Source: an uncultured Synechococcales cyanobacterium
GTDB lineage: Bacteria; Cyanobacteriota; Cyanobacteriia; CAIUCS01
Assembly: GCA_903897715.1 (NCBI GenBank)
Contig: CAIUCS010000072.1
Coordinates: 1 to 35,457 of the forward strand
Length of the DNA: 35,457 nt
Direction: 5' to 3'
Shown here: positions 1 through 9,814 of the stretch, in pieces
How the letters are laid out: every line of letters begins with the position of its first letter
Numbering within the stretch: position 1 is the stretch's first letter
Program-made: the position numbers and the translations under genes
Notes under the pieces: generated by a model
Told to the model about the DNA's origin: nothing
The model's input: only the letters and a program-made list of their open reading frames with translations
Databases searched by the model: none

Positions 1-13
1 AGCCAAACAGCAA

Positions 14-50
14 GGGGGCATTCCAATTTTGCAGCCCTCACCCTAAATCC
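14..50. repeat. Dispersed repeat, partial copy
   Basis: This 37-bp stretch matches 13996-14032 at 34 of 37 positions, including the shared core CCAATTTTGCAG and CCTCACCCTAAATCC. It continues into a short hairpin (CTCTCCCAAGCTGGGAGAG, about 52-70). The copy at 13998-14099 has both ends; here the matching right end is not recognisable, so this looks like a truncated or diverged copy. It lies downstream of a transposase remnant, in a gene-free stretch. Confidence 0.6.
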
Positions 51-264
51 CTCTCCCAAGCTGGGAGAGAAACTTTGAAATTCTTGCTCCCCTTCTCCCC
101 AAGCTAATCTTGTGGGGGTTTGCTCAACACACTCATGGTCTTAAGCAAACCTCTGCGTGTCGACCCGCGATTGATCCGATATAGCAGTCCTATATTAGTT
201 GTGGAATTGTAGGGTAATACGATCTCCTCGTCTAGCCCTGACAGTTGGTTTTGTCCTTTCTTGA

Positions 265-441
265 TCAGTTGGGGTGCAAACTCTCCTTGCCTGGGCTGGT
301 GTGACTCAACGGATGAGCGGGCAGAAGCTCGTCCGTGACCTCCACCAGATCCACCTCATCGATGATGGATGCTACCAACCCCAAGTGATCCAGATTATCT
401 ATCTTCAAGGCACAATCCCATGGTTTGCCCTCAGACTACCT
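265..441 (-). pseudogene. Remnant of IS1634-type (DUF4277) transposase N-terminus
   Basis: Read on the minus strand, one frame between an upstream in-frame TAG and a TGA at 265-267 encodes IDNLDHLGLVASIIDEVDL followed by VEVTDELLPAHPLSHTSPG. The LDHLGLVAxIIDE pattern is, from memory, the start of the DUF4277 domain at the N-terminus of IS1634-family transposases. No ATG precedes it in frame, the following conserved part of the domain (a GLGF-like segment) is absent, and no DDE catalytic region follows. I therefore call it a decayed fragment rather than a gene. The rest of 1-465 holds only the repeat at 14-50 and nothing else I can name. Confidence 0.55.
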
Positions 442-465
442 CATCCGCCCCAAATATTCTTTTTG

Positions 466-1011
466 TCAACCTGCGGAATGTCGGATATATCCCTGATTCA
501 CTAGGCTTTGTAATACTTTAGTTGCGCTTTCATCTAAAGTTTCCAGATCTGTTCTACATTCAACTTCGGCATGGTCAGGAGGTTCGTAGGGGTCATCAAT
601 CCCGGTGAAATGTTTGATTTCTCCCGCCCGTGCCCTACGATACAACCCCTTCACATCACGACGTTCACAAACTTCCAATGGGGCATTGACAAATACTTCC
701 ACAAAGTTACCGATTTGTTCTCGAACCTGTTGTCGAACATCACGATAGGGAGAAATAGCTGAAACCAAAACAATTACTCCATTGCGAGTCAGCAAATGAG
801 AAACAAATCCAATTCGTCGTATATTTTCATCCCGATCCGCCTTACTAAACCCTAATCCTTTGGTTAAGTTTTCCCGAACAACATCACCATCCAGAACTTC
901 AACCTTAAGACTAGCAGCCCTTAATTTCTCCTCAACAGCCATGCGAATAGTTGTTTTTCCAGCACCACTGAGTCCGGTAAACCAAACTGTAACTCCCCGT
1001 TGTTCGGTCAT
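466..1011 (-). CDS. cysC: Adenylyl-sulfate kinase
   Basis: APS kinase phosphorylates adenosine 5'-phosphosulfate to PAPS with ATP, the second activation step of cytosolic sulfate assimilation. The 181-residue product has the usual length of a stand-alone CysC. A Walker A loop GLSGAGKT is at residues 13-20, DRDENIRRIGFV at about 59-70 is the conserved substrate-binding segment, and SPYRD at 87-91 contains the family's conserved serine. Start is ATG at 1011; a GAGGGA lies rather far upstream. It is transcribed away from the TPR/MCP-like gene, so the 170-bp gap to 1184 must carry both promoters. No other sulfur genes are adjacent. Its 3' end abuts the transposase remnant. Confident in the family. 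Confidence 0.95.
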   Translation of the reverse strand: MTEQRGVTVWFTGLSGAGKTTIRMAVEEKLRAASLKVEVLDGDVVRENLTKGLGFSKADRDENIRRIGFVSHLLTRNGVIVLVSAISPYRDVRQQVREQIGNFVEVFVNAPLEVCERRDVKGLYRRARAGEIKHFTGIDDPYEPPDHAEVECRTDLETLDESATKVLQSLVNQGYIRHSAG

Positions 1012-1183
1012 ATTTTTTATTTAATCCCTCGTTTTTTATAGTTGTGCGATTAACATTTTAAATTAATGAATGGCATAGATATAACCATTTCTACCGTTAA
1101 GACGCTTAGACCATACCGATTCGTTATGCTGTTGGAAGCAGTTGTCGGCGGATGGTAGTTTTATTCAATTTCAGGAGGTGCTG

Positions 1184-2164
1184 ATGGCTAGGGAATACGA
1201 TACTCAGCGATATGATCAAGCGTTTAATGCTTATATCGTAAACAATTATGAACAGGCTGCTGAAAACATTGATCTTTATTTAAGAGATTTTCCCAATGAT
1301 TTGAATGCCCATTTATTGAAAGGACATATTTATAGTCACGGATTCCATCGTTATCAAGAGGCAAAAATGGAATATGAATTTGTCATGGGTTCCACTACCG
1401 ATGCTGATCTTTTAACCTATGCCCAAGAAGGAATTGCTCAGATTCCTGAAGAGAGTTCAGACCCCCATGGACTAGGACACAATGAACCTTATCAACAATT
1501 TGAAGACAGTTCATTCATTCTTCCTAGGCAGGAGGAAGTTAATTTCATTGGGGAAGAAGGGTTTACCTTCGCTACTGAAAATGCTGATCTATACCATGGT
1601 CATTTAACCCATACCAACCCGAAGCAGGAGCTTACCCTAACGGATTCTTTTTTAACCACTTTTCCCAAAGAGGTTCCATTACCTGAATGGACACTTGGTG
1701 GGGAACCGGAAAATTCCGTAACGGAGAGGAGAGAAATTGAATACCGAAGGGAACACCCAACCTCTCTTCCCCAGACCATTAGGGATTTAGAAACGATGGA
1801 CGCATCAGCCCAGTCCAAGCTTAAGGCATTGATTACCCAAGTATATAATTCATCACGGGAGGTCATGGTTGCCATGGATACAGTTGAAGAACAAATGGCA
1901 GAGACCCGTCAACGGGTCAAACAGGTTACAGAGTCTTTCCAGGAAATATCAAAATTGATCATCACAATTACTGATTCGACCTATAAAATTTCTTCTTTGG
2001 TAGTCCATATTGGTGAAAAGGCATCCCAGATGGAGGCAATGAATCCACACCTCACCGGGATAACTGCGGAAATCCAACAATTGGCAAACCAAGCTACGTT
2101 AGCAATTCATGAATTAGAACAGTACCTATCCATTTTTCAAACTCCCATTCATCAGGGTGACTAG
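1184..2164 (+). CDS. TPR protein with MCP-like coiled-coil C-terminus (HmpD/PixJ-like N-terminus)
   Basis: The 326-residue product begins with a TPR-like helical segment (YDQAFNAYIVNNYEQAAENI, then DLNAHLLKGHIY) that resembles the N-terminus of cyanobacterial Pix/Hmp-type methyl-accepting chemotaxis proteins. A low-complexity acidic linker follows (about residues 90-200). The last 120 residues are a heptad-rich hairpin (VKQVTESFQEISKLIITI ... AEIQQLANQATLAIHELEQ) that looks like a degenerate MCP signalling tip. There are no membrane segments, no HAMP domain and no intact CheA-contact hairpin. A TTG at 1142 is in frame, but I chose ATG 1184 because AGGAGG sits at 1173-1178, five bases upstream. 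No che/pix/hmp genes are adjacent. Function is inferred only: a soluble adaptor or MCP relic is possible. Confidence 0.75.
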   Translation: MAREYDTQRYDQAFNAYIVNNYEQAAENIDLYLRDFPNDLNAHLLKGHIYSHGFHRYQEAKMEYEFVMGSTTDADLLTYAQEGIAQIPEESSDPHGLGHNEPYQQFEDSSFILPRQEEVNFIGEEGFTFATENADLYHGHLTHTNPKQELTLTDSFLTTFPKEVPLPEWTLGGEPENSVTERREIEYRREHPTSLPQTIRDLETMDASAQSKLKALITQVYNSSREVMVAMDTVEEQMAETRQRVKQVTESFQEISKLIITITDSTYKISSLVVHIGEKASQMEAMNPHLTGITAEIQQLANQATLAIHELEQYLSIFQTPIHQGD

Positions 2165-2238
2165 TTGTTGCTACCACCGTTTTGATTTGAATGTATCTAT
2201 TTACACACTTTAATTGCCAAAAAAAACAGATAATTTGA

Positions 2239-2411
2239 GTTTTATAGTTGGTTGACTGACAAAAGTTGTACGCTCTCACCCCCAACCCCTCTCCCAAGCG
2301 GCGAGGGGAGCCGATCCACCCCTCCGGTTCCCTCTCCCATCAGGAGAGGGCTAGGGTGAGGGCTTTCGGGGTTTTGGCTGAGAAGTTTTGTCAGTCAATC
2401 AGGTTTTGTAG
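2239..2411. mobile_element. MITE copy A with flanking 9-bp target duplication
   Basis: The element proper is 2248-2402 (155 bp). Its ends are TTGGTTGACTGACAAAA and, as reverse complement of the right end, CTGATTGACTGACAAAA. It is flanked by GTTTTATAG (2239-2247) and GTTTTGTAG (2403-2411), a 9-bp duplication with one mismatch. It is nearly identical, by eye, to copy B at 21814-21968 but inverted. It has no coding capacity and folds into a long stem with internal hairpins. It fills much of the 445-bp gap between the TPR/MCP-like gene and gltB; the remaining 200 bp upstream of gltB show no motif I can name. Confidence 0.88.
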
Positions 2412-2609
2412 TTAAGACAGTCAGAATTAATTTACATATATGACAATTTCCTTAAGAGAGTGAAAACTACGGTTTTCTCAGTAGAAAATCGGAAGATTAG
2501 ATTTATGATTTATTTTTGAAAAATCAGTGTAGGGTTAGTTGACTTCAATCATCACCCCACTTACTTTTTAAGGTTTTGCCCCCTGTACATACCACCCGCT
2601 ATTTTTATA

Positions 2610-5600
2610 ATGAATCGTTATCCATCACCGCTCCATTCCCCTTCTCCCTCCTCCCAATCCTCTCTAACGCTGGCACAACAGCAAGGGTTATATGATCCTC
2701 AATTTGAGCATGATGCTTGTGGAGTGGGTTTCATTGTTCACATTAAAGGTGAAAAATCCCACGAGATTATTGAAAATGCATTGCAAATCTTGATAAACCT
2801 AGAGCATCGGGGAGCTTGTGGATGCGAGGCAAATACTGGGGACGGGGCTGGAATCTTGATTCAAATTCCCCATGGTTTTTTGTGTAAACAGTCTGCTCAG
2901 TTAGGGTTCTCCTTACCTGATCCTGGTCACTACGGGGTCGGCTCCATCTATTCCTCCCCTGACCCTGTTCAACGGGAAGCGGGACGACGAATGTTTACCC
3001 GTATTGTTGAAGAAGAAGGGCAGCAGGTGATTGGTTGGCGGGATGTCCCAACCGATGATTCTATGATTGGTGCTACAGCCTTAGCGAGTGAACCATTTAT
3101 GGAACAAGTTTTCATCCAGCGATCCTCCTCCATTAACCATGATCTGGCATTTGAACGGAAACTCTATGTCATTCGTAAACGGGCTCACAACGAAATCCGT
3201 CATGCTGCCATTGATCCGTTTTGGTATCCTGCCAGTTTGTCGGCACGCACCTTAGTGTACAAGGGAATGCTAATGACTGCTCAGGTGGGGCAATACTATC
3301 CTGAATTACACGATCCTGACATGGTCAGTGCCTTAGCCCTAGTTCACTCCCGATTCAGTACCAATACCTTCCCTAGTTGGGAGCGTTCTCACCCCTATCG
3401 ATACATTGCCCACAATGGAGAAATCAACACCTTAAGGGGCAATATTAACTGGATGTATGCACGGCAGTCATTGTTTGAATCTGAGTTATTTGGAGAAGAT
3501 ATTAAAAAAATCTTCCCAGTCATCAATTTGTCAGGTAGCGATTCGTTGATTTTTGATAATGCCTTGGAATTACTCACCTTGTCCGGGCGATCCCTTCCCC
3601 ATGCCATCATGATGATGATCCCTGAACCATGGACTGCCCACGAATCCATGAGTCCAGAAAAGAAAGCATTCTATGAATATCATGCCTGCTTAATGGAACC
3701 CTGGGATGGACCAGCATCCATTGCTTTTACCGATGGCACCGTTATGGGTGCCGTACTGGATCGTAACGGCTTACGTCCTTCCCGTTATTACGTTACCAAG
3801 GATGATTTAGTCATTATGGCATCGGAAGCAGGTGTACTCCCCATCGCTCCGGAACGGGTAGCCTTTAAGGGACGGTTACAGCCAGGGCGAATGTTCCTGG
3901 TGGACATGGCAGTAGGACGGATTATCACTGATGAAGAAATCAAACACTCCATTACCACCGCCCATCCCTATGGGCAATGGTTGACCGAACATTTAACAGA
4001 CTTAAGTCAATTACCCGAAGGAGACCCTCAAGATGGAATCAAACTAGGGATGGATAACAGTTCCCAACCCCCCCTGGTTCAAAGACAGATGGCATTTGGC
4101 TATACCTTTGAAGATTTACGCCTGCTCCTCACCCCCATGGCACGGGATGGGGTAGAAGCCATAGGCTCCATGGGAAGTGATACTCCCCTGGCAGTTTTGT
4201 CAGACCGCCCTAAACTTCTCTATGACTACTTTCAACAATTATTTGCCCAAGTAACGAATCCACCCATTGATTCCATTCGCGAAGAAATCATTACCTCAGC
4301 GGTAACCACCATTGGATCTGAACGAAATCTACTCCAACCAGAACCAGAAAGTTGTCATCTGATCAAGCTAAAAACCCCCATCCTTACCGACAGGGAAATG
4401 GCTCAGTTAAAACGGTTGGATCAACAGGATTTTCGTTCCGTCACCCTGCCGATTCTATTTTCTGCGGCGGATGGTGCTGGAGGGATGGAAACCCAATTGC
4501 AAGCTATCTTTCGTGCAGCAGACCAAGCCATTAGTTCTGGTGCCACAATTTTAGTGCTGACCGATCGCGGTCTGAATGCTCAACAAGCACCCATTCCCGC
4601 CCTACTGGCAGTTTCCGGTCTGCACCATCATCTCATTCGTCAAGGAACTCGCACCAGGGTGGGTTTAGTTCTGGAATCTGGAGAACCTAGGGAAGTGCAT
4701 CATTTTGCCTTACTAATTGGCTATGGTTGCGGGGCTATTAACCCCTATTTAGCCTTTGAAACAATCCAAGACATGATCCATCAGGGGTTGTTGGTGAATG
4801 TGGACTATGGAACTGCCTGCCAGAACTTCATTAAAACCGTGACTAAAGGGGTAATTAAAGTTGCTTCCAAAATCGGTATTTCAACCTTACAAAGCTATCG
4901 AGGTGCCCAAATATTTGAAGCCATTGGGTTAAATCAATCCTTGGTGAATCAGTACTTTACCCGAACAGCTTCCCGAATAGAAGGAATTGGTTTAGATGTT
5001 TTAGCCGAGGAATCTATACTCCGTCACAGTCATGGGTTTGCTCAACGGTCTGGTCTTCCCATGTTGGAAGTGGGTGGTGAGTACCAATGGCGACAAGATG
5101 GAGAGTCTCACTTATTTAGCCCGGAGACCATCCACACCTTACAAAAAGCAGTACGTACCGGCAGTTATCATCTGTATAAGCAATACGCCTCATTGGTTAA
5201 CCAACAAAACCAAAAGCATTTCACCCTCCGGGGACTCCTCACATTTCAGGAACGTACCCCTATCCCCATTGAGGAAGTAGAGCCAATCACAGCAATTATG
5301 AAACGGTTTAAGACCGGCGCGATGAGTTATGGTTCTATTTCCAAGGAAGCCCATGAAACATTGGCGATCGCCATGAATCGTATTGGTGGTAAATCCAATA
5401 CAGGGGAGGGGGGAGAAGATCCAGAACGGTACACCTGGACGAATGAATTGGGGGATTCCAAGAATAGTGCCATTAAACAAGTTGCATCCGGTCGCTTTGG
5501 GGTTACCAGTTTATATCTGTCTCAGGCAAAGGAATTGCAAATCAAAATGGCACAGGGAGCTAAACCTGGAGAAGGGGGGCAGTTGCCTGGGAAAAAGGTA

Positions 5601-7262
5601 TATCCCTGGATTGCCCGTGTCCGCTATTCCACCCCTGGAGTAGGGTTAATTTCACCACCTCCCCACCATGATATTTATTCAATTGAAGATTTAGCAGAAT
5701 TGATCCATGACCTGAAAAATGCAAATCGTTCCGCTCGGGTTAGCGTGAAACTGGTATCCGAAGTAGGGGTGGGAACCATTGCCGCGGGCGTTGCCAAAGC
5801 CCATGGAGATGTGGTTTTAATTTCTGGCTTTGATGGAGGGACAGGAGCTTCCCCCCAAACTTCCATCAAACATGCTGGACTCCCATGGGAATTGGGATTG
5901 GCAGAAACTCACCAAACTCTAGTCTTGAACAACTTGCGATCGCGCATTGTTGTCGAAACAGATGGACAAATGAAAACGGGTCGAGATGTGGTGATTGCAA
6001 CCCTGTTGGGGGCAGAAGAATTTGGGTTCTCCACCGCCCCCTTAGTTACCTTAGGTTGTATTATGATGCGGGTTTGTCATCTGAATACATGTCCCGCCGG
6101 AATTGCCACCCAAGACCCCTATCTACGACAAAGCTTTGTTGGTGAACCAGAGCACACGGTCAATTTTATGCAGTTCATTGCCCAAGAAGTCCGGGAACTA
6201 ATGGCTCAGCTAGGATTCAGAACCTTAAATGAAATGGTAGGGCGAACGGATGTACTGGAATCAAAGCCTGCTGTGGAACATTGGAAAGCAAAGGGTATTG
6301 ATTTATCTAAAATCCTTTACCAACCTGACGTTAATCCACAAGTGGGACGTTACTGTCAAATTCCCCAAGACCATGGACTAGAAAAATCCTTAGATATGAC
6401 AGTCCTGCTGGATTTATGTCAGGAAGCCATTGAGCGGGGAAAACCCGTCAAGGCAACCTTACCCATTAAAAATACCGATCGCGTGGTAGGCACCATATTG
6501 GGTAATGAAATTACCAAGCGTCATTGGGATGGTTTACCAGACAACACGGTTCATTTACATTTTCAAGGTAGTGCTGGTCAAAGTTTTGGTGCATTTATTC
6601 CCAAGGGAGTAACCCTTGAATTAGAGGGAGATGCCAATGACTATACCGGTAAGGGGTTAAGTGGTGGCAAAGTTATTCTTTACCCACCTAAAAATTCTAC
6701 ATTTGTGGCAAGTGAAAATATGATCACTGGCAATGTGGCATTTTATGGAGCTACAAATGGTGAAGCCTATGTTGGGGGGATGGCTGGAGAACGGTTTTGT
6801 GTCCGTAATTCCGGTGTGCATACGGTGGTCGAAGCAGTGGGCGACCACGGTTGTGAATATATGACAGGGGGTAGGGTTGTGGTACTAGGGCTTACTGGAC
6901 GCAATTTTGCCGCTGGCATGAGTGGCGGTGTAGCCTATGTTCTGGACGAATTAGGGGACTTTGCTACCCGGTGTAACCAACAGATGGTGGGGTTGGAAGC
7001 TTTAGACGATCCTGAAGAAATCGCCGACCTACGCCAATTAATTCAGAACCATCTGGATTATACCCAAAGCCCTAAGGCTGCCCATGTATTGTCCACTTGG
7101 AACCAAATGATTCCCAAATTTGTTAAGGTTATGCCTAAGGACTATAAGCGTGTTTTGCAGTCAATTAAAAATGCACTGGCAAATGGGCTGAGTGGTGAAG
7201 ATGCTTTGGCGTCAGCTTTTGAGGAAAATTCCCGTGATGTGGCGCGGATTGGGGGTAGTTGA
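2610..7262 (+). CDS. gltB: Glutamate synthase large subunit, GltB type (no ferredoxin loop)
   Basis: This is the 1550-residue GOGAT large subunit, which transfers the glutamine amide nitrogen to 2-oxoglutarate. The class-II amidotransferase nucleophile is Cys37 in DACGVGF, so a 36-residue propeptide is expected to be removed. The FMN/central domain follows, with 3Fe-4S ligands C1150, C1156 and C1161 ([12 protein letters not shown]), and a C-terminal glycine-rich beta-helix domain. The roughly 27-residue insertion typical of ferredoxin-dependent GOGAT is missing: [20 protein letters not shown] runs directly into [31 protein letters not shown] also fits the pyridine-nucleotide type rather than GlsF. 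No gltD is in the window, so its electron-donor subunit would be encoded elsewhere. It ends 19 bp from the convergent folC. Confidence 0.93.
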   Translation: MNRYPSPLHSPSPSSQSSLTLAQQQGLYDPQFEHDACGVGFIVHIKGEKSHEIIENALQILINLEHRGACGCEANTGDGAGILIQIPHGFLCKQSAQLGFSLPDPGHYGVGSIYSSPDPVQREAGRRMFTRIVEEEGQQVIGWRDVPTDDSMIGATALASEPFMEQVFIQRSSSINHDLAFERKLYVIRKRAHNEIRHAAIDPFWYPASLSARTLVYKGMLMTAQVGQYYPELHDPDMVSALALVHSRFSTNTFPSWERSHPYRYIAHNGEINTLRGNINWMYARQSLFESELFGEDIKKIFPVINLSGSDSLIFDNALELLTLSGRSLPHAIMMMIPEPWTAHESMSPEKKAFYEYHACLMEPWDGPASIAFTDGTVMGAVLDRNGLRPSRYYVTKDDLVIMASEAGVLPIAPERVAFKGRLQPGRMFLVDMAVGRIITDEEIKHSITTAHPYGQWLTEHLTDLSQLPEGDPQDGIKLGMDNSSQPPLVQRQMAFGYTFEDLRLLLTPMARDGVEAIGSMGSDTPLAVLSDRPKLLYDYFQQLFAQVTNPPIDSIREEIITSAVTTIGSERNLLQPEPESCHLIKLKTPILTDREMAQLKRLDQQDFRSVTLPILFSAADGAGGMETQLQAIFRAADQAISSGATILVLTDRGLNAQQAPIPALLAVSGLHHHLIRQGTRTRVGLVLESGEPREVHHFALLIGYGCGAINPYLAFETIQDMIHQGLLVNVDYGTACQNFIKTVTKGVIKVASKIGISTLQSYRGAQIFEAIGLNQSLVNQYFTRTASRIEGIGLDVLAEESILRHSHGFAQRSGLPMLEVGGEYQWRQDGESHLFSPETIHTLQKAVRTGSYHLYKQYASLVNQQNQKHFTLRGLLTFQERTPIPIEEVEPITAIMKRFKTGAMSYGSISKEAHETLAIAMNRIGGKSNTGEGGEDPERYTWTNELGDSKNSAIKQVASGRFGVTSLYLSQAKELQIKMAQGAKPGEGGQLPGKKVYPWIARVRYSTPGVGLISPPPHHDIYSIEDLAELIHDLKNANRSARVSVKLVSEVGVGTIAAGVAKAHGDVVLISGFDGGTGASPQTSIKHAGLPWELGLAETHQTLVLNNLRSRIVVETDGQMKTGRDVVIATLLGAEEFGFSTAPLVTLGCIMMRVCHLNTCPAGIATQDPYLRQSFVGEPEHTVNFMQFIAQEVRELMAQLGFRTLNEMVGRTDVLESKPAVEHWKAKGIDLSKILYQPDVNPQVGRYCQIPQDHGLEKSLDMTVLLDLCQEAIERGKPVKATLPIKNTDRVVGTILGNEITKRHWDGLPDNTVHLHFQGSAGQSFGAFIPKGVTLELEGDANDYTGKGLSGGKVILYPPKNSTFVASENMITGNVAFYGATNGEAYVGGMAGERFCVRNSGVHTVVEAVGDHGCEYMTGGRVVVLGLTGRNFAAGMSGGVAYVLDELGDFATRCNQQMVGLEALDDPEEIADLRQLIQNHLDYTQSPKAAHVLSTWNQMIPKFVKVMPKDYKRVLQSIKNALANGLSGEDALASAFEENSRDVARIGGS

Positions 7263-7281
7263 ACATGGACTGACCCTTTTC

Positions 7282-8577
7282 TTATAGACATAAGTGACCA
7301 ATCAAATACAATGAACCACACAACACCCTAAGTTGAGAATGGGAAAACCCATTAGCAGTGATAAGGGCGGTATGTAAATCTGGATAGGTCTGGCAGTGAA
7401 AAAGGGGTAAACCCATGGAATTAACTAAGCTCATCAGCATTTCAGGTGGCGCCGAGTCACTATCAGGGACAGGAACCAAAAAAACACTATCACCAGGGCG
7501 CAGTAAAGCCTGAAAAATCTCCCGATGATCTTTGGTCGCCATCATTCCCATAACCCAAGAGACGCGCTGTCCATCCAGATTATTCCCATGGATTTGTTCT
7601 AAATAACTATCCACATAATCCCTGAGTACTTGAGCTGAAGCTGGATTATGGGCACCATCTACTAACCAACGGCATTCATGCCAGGTTGTCCATTGCAGCC
7701 GTCCGGGCCAGCGGGTGTTTGCCATGCCTTGTTGGATGGCAGTATCACTAATTTGCCATCCCTGGCATCGCAGGTGGTGGATGGCACCCATGGCTAGGGC
7801 AGAGTTGTATAATTGGGCTTTTCCAGCAAGGGGCAAGGGAAAGTTAACCCCTTGACATTCACCCCAAGGATGCACACTACCATTGGGTGACTCAATGATA
7901 GTTGTGGGGGAGGGAAATACTGCCTGACAACCTAGTTGGGCAACTCGTTCTTTAATAACCACTTGAGCTTCCATGGGTAATGAACCCACGATGGCTAGAC
8001 ACCCTGGCTTGAGAATACCAGCTTTTTCATGGGCAATGGCACCCAAGGTATCTCCCAGTATTTGCCAATGTTCTCGGCTAATGGAGGTGATGATTGATAT
8101 TAAGGGGCGATCGCACACATTTGTAGCATCCAGTCGCCCTCCCAGCCCAACTTCCATCACCGCCACATCCACCCGTAGTCGGGCAAAGTGCAGCCATGCG
8201 GCGGCGGTAATTAATTCAAATTGGGTGGGTGGTTTTGATTCCAATGGAATCACTGCCTGCACCTGTTCAATTAAATTAAGCAGCTCCATTGAGGGGATGG
8301 GTTGCTCATTCACCACAATCCGTTCATTCCAATCAATTAAATGGGGCGAAGTATATCGCCCCACCTGGTATCCCGCACAGGTTAATATGGAAGATAGGTA
8401 GGCACATACTGAACCCTTACCATTACTGCCAGCCACATGAATGATAGGCACTTGATGGTGGGGATCTCCCAATTTTCCTAATAAGCCCTGTATTCGTTCT
8501 AACCCCATGACTATACCCCCCTGTGAAGGGTGTAGAATCCCTTGAACCAATTGTTGAGTAGATGGGTTCCTTGCCAT
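7282..8577 (-). CDS. folC: Dihydrofolate synthase / folylpolyglutamate synthase
   Basis: FolC ligates glutamate to dihydropteroate and adds further glutamates to reduced folates in the cytosol, using ATP. The 431-residue protein has the family P-loop GSNGKGS at residues 50-56, SPHL shortly after (RYTSPHLIDWNERI), and GGRLDATN in the Mur-ligase-like core. The C-terminal domain contains WLVDGAHNPAS, another Mur-ligase/FolC signature that binds ATP. Length is normal. Start is ATG 8577. It lies downstream of psbO on the same strand, but the strong terminator at 8686-8710 separates the two transcripts. It is convergent with gltB. Confidence 0.94.
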   Translation of the reverse strand: MARNPSTQQLVQGILHPSQGGIVMGLERIQGLLGKLGDPHHQVPIIHVAGSNGKGSVCAYLSSILTCAGYQVGRYTSPHLIDWNERIVVNEQPIPSMELLNLIEQVQAVIPLESKPPTQFELITAAAWLHFARLRVDVAVMEVGLGGRLDATNVCDRPLISIITSISREHWQILGDTLGAIAHEKAGILKPGCLAIVGSLPMEAQVVIKERVAQLGCQAVFPSPTTIIESPNGSVHPWGECQGVNFPLPLAGKAQLYNSALAMGAIHHLRCQGWQISDTAIQQGMANTRWPGRLQWTTWHECRWLVDGAHNPASAQVLRDYVDSYLEQIHGNNLDGQRVSWVMGMMATKDHREIFQALLRPGDSVFLVPVPDSDSAPPEMLMSLVNSMGLPLFHCQTYPDLHTALITANGFSHSQLRVLCGSLYLIGHLCL

Positions 8578-8671
8578 GGGTTGAAAATCAGTGAACGAAT
8601 CCTTGGAAGCCCCAGTTTCATATTCCTCTAGATCTCAGGATTAGGTCATATTCCGACCCAGTCATCCCTAT

Positions 8672-8710
8672 GAAAATAATGAAAGCGTCCCCATCCCGAA
8701 GATGAGGACG
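8672..8710 (-). terminator. Rho-independent terminator of psbO
   Basis: On the minus strand CGTCCTCATC (8701-8710) pairs with GATGGGGACG (8686-8695) around a five-base TTCGG loop, with one G-T pair in a 10-bp stem. It is followed by the T-rich run CTTTCATTATTTTC. It sits 36 bp after the psbO stop codon, as expected for an abundant transcript, and insulates folC downstream. Confidence 0.78.
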
Positions 8711-8745
8711 AAGCCACAGAAGGGATTTATACAGAAAACTTCCGG

Positions 8746-9570
8746 TTAAGCTGCTGATTTTACCTTAGCGTAAAAAAGTCCCCGAATTTTAACCTCTAAA
8801 GGTGCCTTACCACCCATATCCGTATCAGAGGGTTGGTTAGACTCGAAAGTACCTGCAATTTCACCCGTTGCATTATTTACCTTGGCAACTTGCAAGGAGA
8901 TTTTACCCTCACCCACATCAAATTTTTTAACATTCTCAAATGTTTCACTATCGGCTTGGGCAGGAAGGGCAACGGCATTATCATAACCCGTGGCTAAACC
9001 TCTACCCTTGGGATCTAGGAAGTTGGACGTGCGGTAGGAGGGGACTCGATAGGTTCCTTCAAAATCAGTGGAGGTACTAATGTTGTCTAAGCCGGGCTGA
9101 GATGAGGCAACCAAACCTTTTACAGTAAATAAGAACGGAACTCGTTCCCCACCCGGTAATTGCACCGTGGTTGGCTGAAAGTCAATTCCATCTTTTTCAG
9201 TGAAGGTTACACTGCGATCGCCATTAATGGTTAGGTCTCCTGATACTTCATCCAGTGACGAAGTATAACGGGTAAGTAATTTGGTGGGAACAAATACTGC
9301 TTGTTTTCGTTTACTAACTCCCTCTTGTTTTACAAGAAATGCGGTAGGCTCTAGACATAATTCACTAATGGAAAAAGATTGACCGGAACTGACAGGAATC
9401 ACCCCTCGGGACGTATCATCCAATTGGGGACATTTATTAGCCAATCCTGTATTTCTAATCTGGTCATAGGTGAGTACTTGTGGAGTTGTTGCCACGGAAG
9501 CCTCGCTACAGGCAGATAATAAACTAATACATAAAGCTACAAATACAATGATTAAAGGGCGAAACTTCAT
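8746..9570 (-). CDS. psbO: Photosystem II manganese-stabilizing protein PsbO, predicted lipoprotein
   Basis: PsbO is the extrinsic lumenal subunit that stabilises the Mn4CaO5 oxygen-evolving cluster. The 274-residue precursor shows LTYDQIRNTGLANKCPQL (residues 33-50), EKDGIDFQP, LPGGERVPFLFTVKG and FESNQPSDTD, all diagnostic. Cys47 and Cys72 should form the conserved disulfide. The signal peptide ends in a lipobox LSAC with Cys21, so the mature protein may be lipid-anchored; Synechocystis PsbO, as I recall it, lacks this cysteine. An upstream in-frame ATG at 9630 exists, but ATG 9570 is preferred: it has GAGG just upstream and gives a normal signal peptide. It is monocistronic by position, with its own terminator. 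Confidence 0.97.
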   Translation of the reverse strand: MKFRPLIIVFVALCISLLSACSEASVATTPQVLTYDQIRNTGLANKCPQLDDTSRGVIPVSSGQSFSISELCLEPTAFLVKQEGVSKRKQAVFVPTKLLTRYTSSLDEVSGDLTINGDRSVTFTEKDGIDFQPTTVQLPGGERVPFLFTVKGLVASSQPGLDNISTSTDFEGTYRVPSYRTSNFLDPKGRGLATGYDNAVALPAQADSETFENVKKFDVGEGKISLQVAKVNNATGEIAGTFESNQPSDTDMGGKAPLEVKIRGLFYAKVKSAA

Positions 9571-9601
9571 AGTTGACCTCAATTTGTGATAAAACATTCT
9601 A

Positions 9602-9630
9602 TATAAATAGTAAGGGTATGCTTGACACAA
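9602..9630 (-). promoter_or_regulatory. psbO: Possible psbO promoter
   Basis: On the minus strand TTGTGT (9625-9630) and TTTATA (9602-9607) are separated by 17 bp and would start transcription about 25 bases upstream of the psbO start codon. This is a weak sigma-70-like match chosen mainly by position in an AT-rich 244-bp gap. No other regulatory motif was recognised in 9571-9814. Confidence 0.3.
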
Positions 9631-9814
9631 TCATAGATAAGCATTACCTAAAATATTTTCTTTTTTTTACTAGAGCTTAGGGTGGAGGTGATTTATGCCT
9701 TGCCACAAGCTCAATGTCGTTGTTAGGGTTATGGCGAATTTTACGGTTTATCCTTTCGGTTAAGAATATCTTTTTCCGGATAAAGACCCTAGATTATTCT
9801 ACACTTCTTGGTGG

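Noticed and set aside
274-504. 76-codon plus-strand frame near the left edge
   Set aside because: It is antisense to the transposase-like remnant and overlaps the 3' end of cysC; its product has no recognisable features.
2248-2402. The GC-rich folded repeats as ordinary terminators or a CRISPR/REP array
   Set aside because: The copies have defined inverted ends and 9-bp duplications, lie kilobases apart, and lack T-runs or regular spacers; mobile elements explain them better.
7973-8401. 142-codon plus-strand frame
   Set aside because: It lies antisense within folC, which has clear motifs in its own frame.
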